A stretch of DNA of 5,418 bases, taken from contig WJKO01000400.1 in assembly GCA_014729055.1 (NCBI GenBank), positions 1 to 5,418 on the forward strand, written 5' to 3'. Made by a program: the position numbers and the translations under genes. Below are positions 1 through 5,418 of the stretch, one piece after another (the stretch's first letter is position 1; the number at the start of each line of letters is the position of its first letter). The stretch comes from Promethearchaeota archaeon. GTDB taxonomy: Archaea; Asgardarchaeota; Lokiarchaeia; Sigyniarchaeales; Promethearchaeaceae. The notes under the pieces are model-generated. The model saw only the letters and a program-made list of their open reading frames with translations, was not told the origin of the DNA and ran no database searches.

Positions 1-197
1 AATATATACCATTGTACTGTTGCCATTATCCAACCAATTAACCAAACTGGATTTTTTAGAAAGTTCTTAAGGTTTCCTTTTAAATCTGTTTTTTCTATAT
101 CTGGTAGTGTCGATGCTGCCTTTTTCTGTAGTGCTTGACCAATATTCAGCATAGAATAGCATAGAATTGCTATCAAGACGCCTATAAATACACTCAT
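1..197 (-). CDS. DMT/EamA (NIPA-like) membrane transporter, N-terminal part, cut by window edge
   Basis: The first 65 codons of a minus-strand gene whose 3' end lies outside the window. The product begins MSVFIGVLIAILCYSMLNIG and continues with QALQKKAA. Residues 3-23 form a first hydrophobic helix ending in a QKK motif, residues 28-49 form a polar loop, and a second helix starts near residue 51 (NPVWLIGWIMATVQWYI). A short first helix ending in LQKKA, a charged loop and a 'P-x-W-x-x-G' start to helix 2 are typical of drug/metabolite-superfamily permeases, including NIPA-like and EamA proteins. The substrate cannot be told. The ATG at 195-197 is the only plausible start: an in-frame stop lies at 213-215, with no GTG or TTG between. 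No strong ribosome binding site is present. It lies 93 bp downstream of leuS on the same strand, but a T-tract and a TATA box separate them. The family call rests on helix pattern and motif only. Confidence 0.65.
   Translation of the reverse strand, partial: MSVFIGVLIAILCYSMLNIGQALQKKAASTLPDIEKTDLKGNLKNFLKNPVWLIGWIMATVQWYI
148..167. repeat. Perfect 10-bp tandem duplication inside the DMT gene
   Basis: AGCATAGAAT occurs twice back to back (148-157 and 158-167). It lies in the first transmembrane helix of the DMT-type gene, where it encodes the stretch around ILCYSML. A 10-bp unit is not a multiple of three, so the two copies are read in different frames. The reading frame is nevertheless open and gives a sensible helix on both sides, so it is probably chance or an old, compensated slip. 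Confidence 0.6.
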
Positions 198-218
198 TAA
201 ATCAACCGAGACTTATCT

Positions 219-246
219 TTTGAAATATAAATTTATAAATTTCAAA
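219..246. repeat. AT-rich inverted repeat over the DMT gene promoter
   Basis: TTTGAAAT (219-226) and ATTTCAAA (239-246) are perfect 8-bp inverted arms around a 12-bp AT-only spacer. The spacer contains its own palindrome, ATAAATTTAT (227-236). The element covers the TATA-like sequences of the downstream minus-strand gene. It could be an operator for a dimeric regulator, or a chance result of AT richness. The G/C pair in each arm (G222, C243) makes the symmetry slightly more convincing than A/T-only sequence. Confidence 0.45.
224..239 (-). promoter_or_regulatory. Putative archaeal TATA box(es) for the DMT gene
   Basis: Read on the minus strand, TTTATAAA (232-239) is followed by TTTATATT (224-231). 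Their centres lie about 38 and 30 bp upstream of the ATG at 197. Archaeal transcription starts about 25 bp from the TATA centre. The nearer box therefore predicts an almost leaderless message and the farther one a leader of roughly 12 nt. This is position and consensus evidence only, in AT-rich DNA. Confidence 0.45.
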
Positions 247-250
247 TTAG

Positions 251-260
251 AAAAAAAAAA
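251..260 (-). terminator. Oligo-T tract, likely leuS transcription terminator
   Basis: Ten consecutive A on the plus strand give T10 on the leuS strand, 31-40 nt after the leuS stop codon. There is no clear GC hairpin in front of it. Archaeal RNA polymerase terminates at T-rich tracts without needing a stem, so this is a reasonable terminator between leuS and the DMT gene. Confidence 0.55.
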
Positions 261-264
261 TCGC

Positions 265-286
265 TACCTAATGAATACCTAATGCA
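265..286. repeat. Two tandem copies of an 11-bp unit after leuS
   Basis: TACCTAATGAA (265-275) is followed directly by TACCTAATGCA (276-286), with one mismatch in 11. It lies between the leuS stop and the T10 tract, so it is transcribed in the leuS 3' untranslated region. The spacing of 11 bp is about one helical turn. No known function is recognised. Confidence 0.5.
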
Positions 287-290
287 TGAT

Positions 291-3110
291 TTATTTGAAA
301 AATAATGCTGGTTTACAAGGTAATGCATATTTTTTCTTCTTAATTTTTGAATCTGCTTCTTTTTCCAAGATCACTTTCTTTCCTGCTTCTCTTTCTAATA
401 GATTAATGTTGTCTGTGAAAAACGCAAATTCTTCTTTAGGATCTTGAAACAATAACTGATGTCTGTATGGATTTTTGGAGAATTTATTAATAAAGGACTT
501 AATATCCTTAGCATACTTCCTAAATTTCTCATTTTTCATTATTTCTTTCATATAATTTGCAAACGGAACTTCTTTATCCATTAAATTCCAGAACTTTTCC
601 AAAAGATCGTATTTCCAATTGTCAGATATAATAATATGTACCTCTTCAGTGTCTTCACCTAATAAATCTGCAATATTATCGATATCAGTCAGTAAATTCT
701 CAAAAGCCGTCCACTTCTTCTTTATTTCTTCTGAAATATAAGATTCATCACATTCAGGATATGCTGCCTGTGAAATGAATCCTTTTTTATGCAACGTATT
801 ATGCCATAACTCCTCGCAAATAAACGGAATAATCGGCGAGTATATTAATAATAGTGTTTCAAGGCACTTTTCGTAGATATCCTCTCTTGGCGTAATGTCA
901 ATTACATAATTTTCGACAATTTCTTGGAATTTTAAAATCTTGTTAATCAATATCCGGAGATTAATTTTATTATAATCATCCTTTACTTCTTTAATGGTAT
1001 TATTTAAATGATACAAGATATAGTCGTCAATTTTTTCCTCTGTTGTTCTTGTTTTCTCTGGCTTTTTATGAAAGATTTTCCACAAATGAATAATTCGATC
1101 ATATGTTGATTTTACCGATTTTTCGGTATAATCAAAACTTTTCTTTGGATCCGCCCCCGAAAGTATGTAGAATCTAGCAGTATCTGCACCATATTGTGAA
1201 TATATTGTATCCGGGCTCACTGTATTGCCTAAGCTTTTCGACATTTTATAACTCTTTAGAATATAAGGTTGTTTACATTCCAGACATATTTCCTTCTCGG
1301 GATCGTAGTCCCCTGTCCAGTTTCCGTCTTTATCGTAACTTTTTGGCAGAAATCTTTCACAATTTTCGCAATAAGGATGAAACATATTAATCATTCCTTG
1401 TGTAAGTAAACTGCTAAATGGTTCATCTATTTTGTGTAATCCTAAATCCCGTGTTGCTTTAGTGAAAAATCGTGCATATAACAAATGCAGTATTGCGTGT
1501 TCAATACCACCAATATATTGATCAACTGGTGCCCAATATTCTATATCTTTTTTTCTATAAGGCAAGTCTCCATCTTCTGGACTTGTAAACTTGAAGAAAT
1601 ACCATGACGAATCTACGAATGTATCCATTGTATCAGTTTCTCTTTTAGCATCTTTGCCACATTTTGGGCATTTCGTCTTCATAAAACTCTCACTGCTCGC
1701 TAATGGATTACCTTCTGCTTGAAAATCAACATCTGTGGGATGAATCACTGGTAAATCTTCATAGGGCACTGGCACCGTTCCACAGTCTTCACAATATATG
1801 ATGGGTATCGGACATCCCCAATAACGTTGTCTGGAAACTAACCAGTCGCGTAAATAGTAATTTACAGTTGGTCCTCCCTTATCAATCTCTTTTAACTTTT
1901 CTTGTATCTGTTTGATTGCTGTCCTATTTTCCATACCGTTAAACTCGGCAGAATTTGCCATTTTACCATCATCGACAAAAGCACGTGTCATCTTTTCGGG
2001 TTTGAGTATATATCCGTCAAATGGTTGAATAACGACTTTGATTGGAATATCAAATTTTTTAGCAAATTCAAAATCTCGTTGGTCGTGAGCAGGAACTGCC
2101 ATAACAGCTCCAGATCCATATTCATACACTACAAAATTAGCTGCATATATAGGAACCTCATCACCAGTCATTGGATTTATTGCATACTTACCTAAAAACA
2201 CACCTTTCTTATCAGCATCTTCTGCCATCCTGTCAAATTTATCTTGTTGTATAACTTCTTCATAGAATTTGTCATAATCTTCTTCATATTTAGTTCCTTT
2301 CACCCATTTTTTACACCATGGGTGTTCTGCTGCCATTACCATAAATGTTACCCCATAAACAGTATCACATCTTGTCGTGAAAATCTCCAGAGAATAATCT
2401 TCATCCTTTAAGTCGAATTTTATATTAGTTCCTTCACTCCGACCAATCCAATTCTTTTGCATCTTTTTAACGTTATCTGGCCAATCTAAATCATCCAGTG
2501 AATCCAATAACTCATCTGCGTATTTAGTGACACTGAAGAACCACTGACTCATTAATTGCGGTACAACTTGAGATTTACAACGCCAGCATAATCCATTAAT
2601 AACTTGTTCATTTGCTAAGACCGTTTGACAACCTGTACACCAATTTACCATTCCTTTCTTTCGGAAAGCTAAGTCATTTTCTAAGAATTTTAAGAAAAAC
2701 CATTGATCCCATTTATAATAATCTGGGTTGATGGAGGAGATCTCTCGATCCCAATCATAACTCCATCCAAGTCTCTTTTGTTGCTTTTTAATTCCTGCTA
2801 TATTCATTTCAGTAATTTCCCGAGGTTTTCCTTTCTTTTTTATGGCAGCAATTTCTGCAGGCAGTCCGAATGAGTCGTAACCAGTTGGATATAATACATT
2901 GTACCCTGCCATCCTCTTAAATCGGGCTAAAGAATCCACTATTGTGTAATTTCTTAAATGACCCATATGCAGTTTTCCAGAGGGATATGGATACATCTCT
3001 AAAGCATAAAATTTTGTTTTTTTCGGATCTTTTTCTGCTTTAAAGATTTTACTTTTTTCCCATTCTTTCTGCCAATGTTTTTCTATTCTCTGAAAATTAT
3101 ATTCAGCCAT
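291..3110 (-). CDS. leuS: Leucyl-tRNA synthetase, bacterial-type core with archaeal-like C-terminus
   Basis: Class Ia cytoplasmic aminoacyl-tRNA synthetase that attaches leucine to tRNA-Leu using ATP; 939 residues, complete. The Rossmann-fold HIGH motif is HMGH (48-51) within a PYPSGKLHMGH context, and KMSKS is at 622-626. A Cys4 zinc module (C158, C161, C175, C178) comes before the CP1 editing domain (about 222-415), which is the bacterial/mitochondrial order. Editing residues include the Thr-rich TTRCDT (245-250) and HDQRD with D346. A second zinc-like set is C440/C443 with C481/C484, and a third is C581/C584 with C609/C612 just before KMSKS. The anticodon-binding helical domain spans about 665-790. 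The last ~150 residues lack the bacterial VNGK-type tail and instead show DNWKYDLL, KEIMKNEKFRK and a final YALPCKPAL, a pattern like archaeal LeuRS. The start is fixed by an in-frame stop at 3114-3116, directly upstream. No Shine-Dalgarno is present, so the mRNA is probably leaderless. No frameshift is seen. The identity is firm; the chimeric reading of the tail is from memory of family patterns. Confidence 0.98.
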   Translation of the reverse strand: MAEYNFQRIEKHWQKEWEKSKIFKAEKDPKKTKFYALEMYPYPSGKLHMGHLRNYTIVDSLARFKRMAGYNVLYPTGYDSFGLPAEIAAIKKKGKPREITEMNIAGIKKQQKRLGWSYDWDREISSINPDYYKWDQWFFLKFLENDLAFRKKGMVNWCTGCQTVLANEQVINGLCWRCKSQVVPQLMSQWFFSVTKYADELLDSLDDLDWPDNVKKMQKNWIGRSEGTNIKFDLKDEDYSLEIFTTRCDTVYGVTFMVMAAEHPWCKKWVKGTKYEEDYDKFYEEVIQQDKFDRMAEDADKKGVFLGKYAINPMTGDEVPIYAANFVVYEYGSGAVMAVPAHDQRDFEFAKKFDIPIKVVIQPFDGYILKPEKMTRAFVDDGKMANSAEFNGMENRTAIKQIQEKLKEIDKGGPTVNYYLRDWLVSRQRYWGCPIPIIYCEDCGTVPVPYEDLPVIHPTDVDFQAEGNPLASSESFMKTKCPKCGKDAKRETDTMDTFVDSSWYFFKFTSPEDGDLPYRKKDIEYWAPVDQYIGGIEHAILHLLYARFFTKATRDLGLHKIDEPFSSLLTQGMINMFHPYCENCERFLPKSYDKDGNWTGDYDPEKEICLECKQPYILKSYKMSKSLGNTVSPDTIYSQYGADTARFYILSGADPKKSFDYTEKSVKSTYDRIIHLWKIFHKKPEKTRTTEEKIDDYILYHLNNTIKEVKDDYNKINLRILINKILKFQEIVENYVIDITPREDIYEKCLETLLLIYSPIIPFICEELWHNTLHKKGFISQAAYPECDESYISEEIKKKWTAFENLLTDIDNIADLLGEDTEEVHIIISDNWKYDLLEKFWNLMDKEVPFANYMKEIMKNEKFRKYAKDIKSFINKFSKNPYRHQLLFQDPKEEFAFFTDNINLLEREAGKKVILEKEADSKIKKKKYALPCKPALFFK

Positions 3111-3132
3111 AACTTAAACTAATTTCAAGTTA

Positions 3133-3147
3133 TTTTATAATTTTTAG
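3133..3147 (-). promoter_or_regulatory. leuS promoter: TATA box with A-rich BRE, leaderless start
   Basis: On the minus strand TTATAAAA (3133-3140) is preceded by an A-rich stretch (CTAAAAA, 3141-3147) resembling a TFB recognition element. The TATA centre is about 26 bp from the A of the leuS ATG at 3110, so transcription should begin at or next to the start codon. The sequence directly before the ATG (TTAGTTTAAGTT) has no Shine-Dalgarno, which fits a leaderless message. Confidence 0.65.
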
Positions 3148-3213
3148 ATCCTAAAGTACCAAGAAAGAATAAGAGTTTTGAATCCTTAGAATACTTAAGT
3201 AAATCCAGCAATT

Positions 3214-3225
3214 AGAACAAGTTCT
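3214..3225. repeat. Short palindrome upstream of the permease TATA box
   Basis: AGAAC (3214-3218) and GTTCT (3221-3225) are perfect inverted arms separated by AA, 12 bp in all. It ends about 12 bp upstream of the proposed permease TATA box, a position used by some archaeal activators. At this length chance is a real alternative. Confidence 0.3.
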
Positions 3226-3237
3226 CATAATTATAAC

Positions 3238-3245
3238 CTATAAAG
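3238..3245 (+). promoter_or_regulatory. Putative TATA box for the ABC permease gene
   Basis: CTATAAAG is centred about 62 bp before the ATG at 3304. A start some 25 bp downstream would fall near 3265-3270, giving a leader of about 35-40 nt that includes the Shine-Dalgarno. The upstream BRE match is weak. Assigned by position and consensus only. Confidence 0.45.
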
Positions 3246-3247
3246 TC

Positions 3248-3269
3248 ACTACTAGAGATGTATAGTAGT
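3248..3269. promoter_or_regulatory. Perfect 7-bp inverted repeat at the expected permease transcription start (possible operator)
   Basis: ACTACTA (3248-3254) is mirrored exactly by TAGTAGT (3263-3269) with an 8-bp spacer; the 22-bp element begins two bases after the TATA box. Archaeal repressors often bind between the TATA box and the start site to block polymerase, so this is a good operator candidate. If transcription starts upstream of it, the same sequence could fold as a weak 5' stem-loop. No regulator gene is in the window. Confidence 0.45.
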
Positions 3270-3289
3270 CTGTGTTCAAAACAAGGATT

Positions 3290-3295
3290 AAGGAG
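3290..3295 (+). promoter_or_regulatory. Shine-Dalgarno sequence of the ABC permease gene
   Basis: AAGGAG ends 8 nt before the ATG at 3304, a standard spacing. It selects this ATG over the next in-frame one (codon 6, 3319-3321). An in-frame TAA at 3289-3291 rules out an earlier start. Confidence 0.8.
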
Positions 3296-3303
3296 TCTGT
3301 TTA

Positions 3304-5418
3304 ATGAGCTTTGCTACAATGGGAATCCGATTTTTAAATAAAAGGCGTTTAAGAACGTTATTAACAATTTTAGCAATAATGCTTGGTGTTGGCATATTAA
3401 CGGGAGTTAATGTCACGGCGGATAGTATTGAATCGGCGGTGAATGCGCAGATATATGCAAAACTCGGAAATAATGACATCATTGTCCGCGGTAACAAATC
3501 CGTAGATGGTGGTTGGTTCAATTATAATGATGCATATGATTTGATAGATGATGTTGACGGAGTCGAGTCCATGGTGCCCCGTATAATCAAGTCTCACGCC
3601 AGCTATCCCCGATCTAATCATTCTGGAGGTTATAATGTTATAACAGTTGGAATCGATGCGGATAATCCTAAAGAAAGCACTTATGGAAATTGCAATATAA
3701 CTGAAGCCTTAAATCCTTCTTACGTAAACACGAGCAATATTGAAGCATTATTTCAAGAATATTCTTCGTATTTTATTCCGATCGTGCTTTCTAAAGATTA
3801 TGCAAACGACCACAACGTTCACCCAGGTGATCCCTTTTACCTTTATGCTGAGAATCCAGGCGCCTTTGGGGACATGACTTCCTCGAATACAAGCACATGG
3901 CACAATACTACCGTCATAGGTATTATTGAGGATACAAGCGAAGCCGTTCAGGATTTCATGCCACCGGCTAAAGTCTGGGAATTATATCCTCCTTCTAAAG
4001 TCTTATATCTTGATATTGATGATGCATGGAACTATGCTTTCAATCAACATGCTAATCAAGTCAACATGATTTTTTTGCAAGTGAATAACCCTACTCAAGT
4101 GGAAACTATAAGATCAAATATTGAAGGTTTAGATGACGAATCTGTTTTTCCCGGCGCAATTTTTACCGAAAATGTTAAAAGTCTGTTTACTGAGGGGATT
4201 TTACAAGTCAACTTCTTGATGCGTGGAATATTCAGCATATTTTCAGCTATTTCTTTACTTGTTTGTGCAATAATTATAAAGAACTTGCTTGAGATGGCAA
4301 AGGAAGAGCAGCAACATGAAATCGGAATAATGAGAGCTGTTGGAGTCACCAAAAATAAAATTTTAGAGATGTATATCAGTCAAATCTTGTTTATTTCTAT
4401 TATTGGAAGTTTAATTGGATTAGCATTCGGATATTTCATTTCTAATTTCTTCGTTGGATCCTACGTGGATACAGCAAGTGCTGTAGGAACTGATTTTGAA
4501 CAATATTCAATAAAACCCGTTATATCCATCATGACTGGTTTTATCGGTATTTCGGCTGGTGTGCTTGTTAGTTTAGTATTTGGTTTTATTCCTGCAAGAT
4601 CTGCTGCGAACACAGATCCATTAGAAGCATTGCGTTCCAGAACGGAGAAAGCAAAAAAATCATTATTAGTTCGGGCAATTAAGAAAACAGGTAGTTTGTC
4701 TTTGTCTGTGGGGATGACTGCAGCTGGTGTCGCAACTATAATCAGCGCTTTTAGCGGTTTATTTCTATTGGATATTATTAACCCAGAAGTTATTGTCCTT
4801 TTGTTCGTAGGGGTCATTCTTTTAATTATTGGAATTGTTATGTTGGGTGCATTCTTTTTCCCCGTCGTAGTCCCTCTTATAAGTAAATTATTTTCTCCGA
4901 TTCTCGGAGAGATGCATGTTATTGTAGGAAGGAATTTAAAGAGATATTCACGGCAAACAAAAAATACATTTGCAATGTTAGCAATAGGGTTGTGTATGAT
5001 GATTACAGTGGGAACGATAATGAATTCAGCATACGCAGGAGCATATCCTGGGGGAAAGACAATTACTGGCGGAGATTTAAGAATTGGTGATTTTGCACGT
5101 GGTTTAATACCAAAAGATCCTCACCAACAAGGTCTAAAGGATCTTGAATCGGTCGCAGAAGCAGTACCGATCCGTTTTTCAATGGGATTTGAAGGTCTGA
5201 CAAGAGTTGAACGTCTTAAAAACGGTAAGATTTTTGGAGGCACTGCTGATTCGACTTTCGGACCTGTGAGTGAATCATTTCATTTGGGAATTATTGATCC
5301 TTCTGAATATGCGGATCTACATTCTGAAGATTCCATTGTGGAATTAAGTGACCGCGGAGCAGAGCTGGGAAACTTAATGGATAAATTAGAAAATCCATAC
5401 ACGATAATATTACAAAAC
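3304..5418 (+). CDS. ABC transporter permease, FtsX/MacB (LolC/E-like) family, two-half type, C-terminus beyond window
   Basis: The frame stays open for 705 codons to the right edge. The product starts MSFATMGIRFLNKRRLRTLL, with basic residues before the first membrane helix (about 19-37). A large extracytoplasmic domain follows (about 38-300). Three helices (about 301-328, 360-383, 405-430) complete the first FtsX unit. The cytoplasmic loop after helix 2 carries EIGIMRAVGVTKNKIL (339-354), the conserved 'E-I-G-x-x-R-A-x-G' signature thought to contact the ATPase; PARSAANTDPLEALR (430-444) is the usual end of such a unit. Two linking helices (about 464-490, 496-525) lead to a second unit: RNLKRYSRQTKNT then a helix (about 555-575) and a second extracytoplasmic domain that runs off the edge. 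This is the 10-helix layout of large two-half permeases, normally about 800-1100 residues. These proteins use a separate ATPase and act in lipid, lipoprotein or peptide movement or as mechanotransmitters; the substrate here is unknown. The start is supported by AAGGAG at 8 nt. Confidence 0.9.
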   Translation, partial: MSFATMGIRFLNKRRLRTLLTILAIMLGVGILTGVNVTADSIESAVNAQIYAKLGNNDIIVRGNKSVDGGWFNYNDAYDLIDDVDGVESMVPRIIKSHASYPRSNHSGGYNVITVGIDADNPKESTYGNCNITEALNPSYVNTSNIEALFQEYSSYFIPIVLSKDYANDHNVHPGDPFYLYAENPGAFGDMTSSNTSTWHNTTVIGIIEDTSEAVQDFMPPAKVWELYPPSKVLYLDIDDAWNYAFNQHANQVNMIFLQVNNPTQVETIRSNIEGLDDESVFPGAIFTENVKSLFTEGILQVNFLMRGIFSIFSAISLLVCAIIIKNLLEMAKEEQQHEIGIMRAVGVTKNKILEMYISQILFISIIGSLIGLAFGYFISNFFVGSYVDTASAVGTDFEQYSIKPVISIMTGFIGISAGVLVSLVFGFIPARSAANTDPLEALRSRTEKAKKSLLVRAIKKTGSLSLSVGMTAAGVATIISAFSGLFLLDIINPEVIVLLFVGVILLIIGIVMLGAFFFPVVVPLISKLFSPILGEMHVIVGRNLKRYSRQTKNTFAMLAIGLCMMITVGTIMNSAYAGAYPGGKTITGGDLRIGDFARGLIPKDPHQQGLKDLESVAEAVPIRFSMGFEGLTRVERLKNGKIFGGTADSTFGPVSESFHLGIIDPSEYADLHSEDSIVELSDRGAELGNLMDKLENPYTIILQN

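Larger units (their letters stand above)
3111..3303. other. Divergent intergenic region between leuS and the ABC permease
   Basis: These 193 bp hold the promoters of both flanking genes and no supported gene. Besides the elements listed separately, I see an 8-bp palindrome ACTTAAGT (3193-3200). The two TATA-like boxes are about 100 bp apart, so the two transcription units could be controlled independently. No riboswitch, T-box-like structure or tRNA was recognised. Confidence 0.7.

Noticed and set aside
198..290. Possible leuS-DMT operon
   Set aside because: A T10 tract and a TATA-like promoter lie in the 93-bp gap, so separate transcription is more likely, although read-through cannot be excluded.
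1275..1370. Possible frameshift or foreign insertion in LeuRS before KMSKS
   Set aside because: The frame is continuous, and a leucine-specific insertion is normal at this place in LeuRS; only its cysteines are noteworthy.
1196..1390. 64-codon plus-strand open frame opposite leuS
   Set aside because: Lies wholly antisense to the strongly conserved leuS core, has no ribosome binding site or recognisable motif, and is explained as a shadow of leuS.
1902..2195. 97-codon plus-strand open frame opposite leuS
   Set aside because: Antisense to the LeuRS editing domain; no family pattern and no promoter or Shine-Dalgarno.
3288..3621. Two overlapping minus-strand open frames (3288-3521 and 3397-3621)
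   Set aside because: Both lie opposite the start of the ABC permease, whose start, Shine-Dalgarno and membrane topology are well supported.
4095..4817. Minus-strand open frames of 85 and 118 codons (4095-4352 and 4461-4817)
   Set aside because: Antisense to permease helices and the conserved PARSAANTDPLEALR segment; low-complexity shadows with no recognisable domain.

Overview
The window is AT-rich and gene-dense. It holds one complete gene and two genes cut by the window edges. The organism is probably an archaeon. The leuS start codon sits about 26 bp from a TATA-like box with no Shine-Dalgarno sequence, as in leaderless archaeal mRNAs, and the last ~150 residues of the leucyl-tRNA synthetase look archaeal. 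The multi-domain FtsX/MacB-type permease and the base composition would suit an Asgard-like or other mesophilic archaeon. That placement is a guess; a bacterium with an unusual LeuRS is not excluded.

Layout, left to right. Positions 1-197 (minus strand) carry the first 65 codons of a small multi-pass membrane protein of the DMT/EamA (NIPA-like) transporter type, continuing off the left edge. Positions 198-290 hold a T10 tract that probably ends the leuS transcript, a short tandem repeat, and a TATA-rich palindrome that probably carries the promoter of the DMT gene. Positions 291-3110 (minus strand) are leuS, complete at 939 residues. Positions 3111-3303 are a 193-bp divergent promoter region. 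Positions 3304-5418 (plus strand) are an in-frame open 705-codon 5' part of a large ABC transporter permease with two FtsX/MacB-type halves, continuing off the right edge.

The three genes have no obvious shared pathway: one charges tRNA-Leu, and the other two are separate membrane transport proteins. leuS and the DMT gene are co-directional, but the T-tract plus a new TATA box suggest separate transcription. The permease is divergent from leuS and has its own TATA box, a perfect 7-bp inverted repeat near the expected transcription start, and a good Shine-Dalgarno sequence. Its ATPase partner is not in the window and would be expected downstream.

The most interesting item is the domain make-up of LeuRS. 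It has a bacterial-type core, with the zinc module before the editing domain, joined to an archaeal-type C-terminal domain, and it has an extra Cys4 pair just before KMSKS. I do not see a new multi-gene system, CRISPR array, RNA gene or mobile element here.
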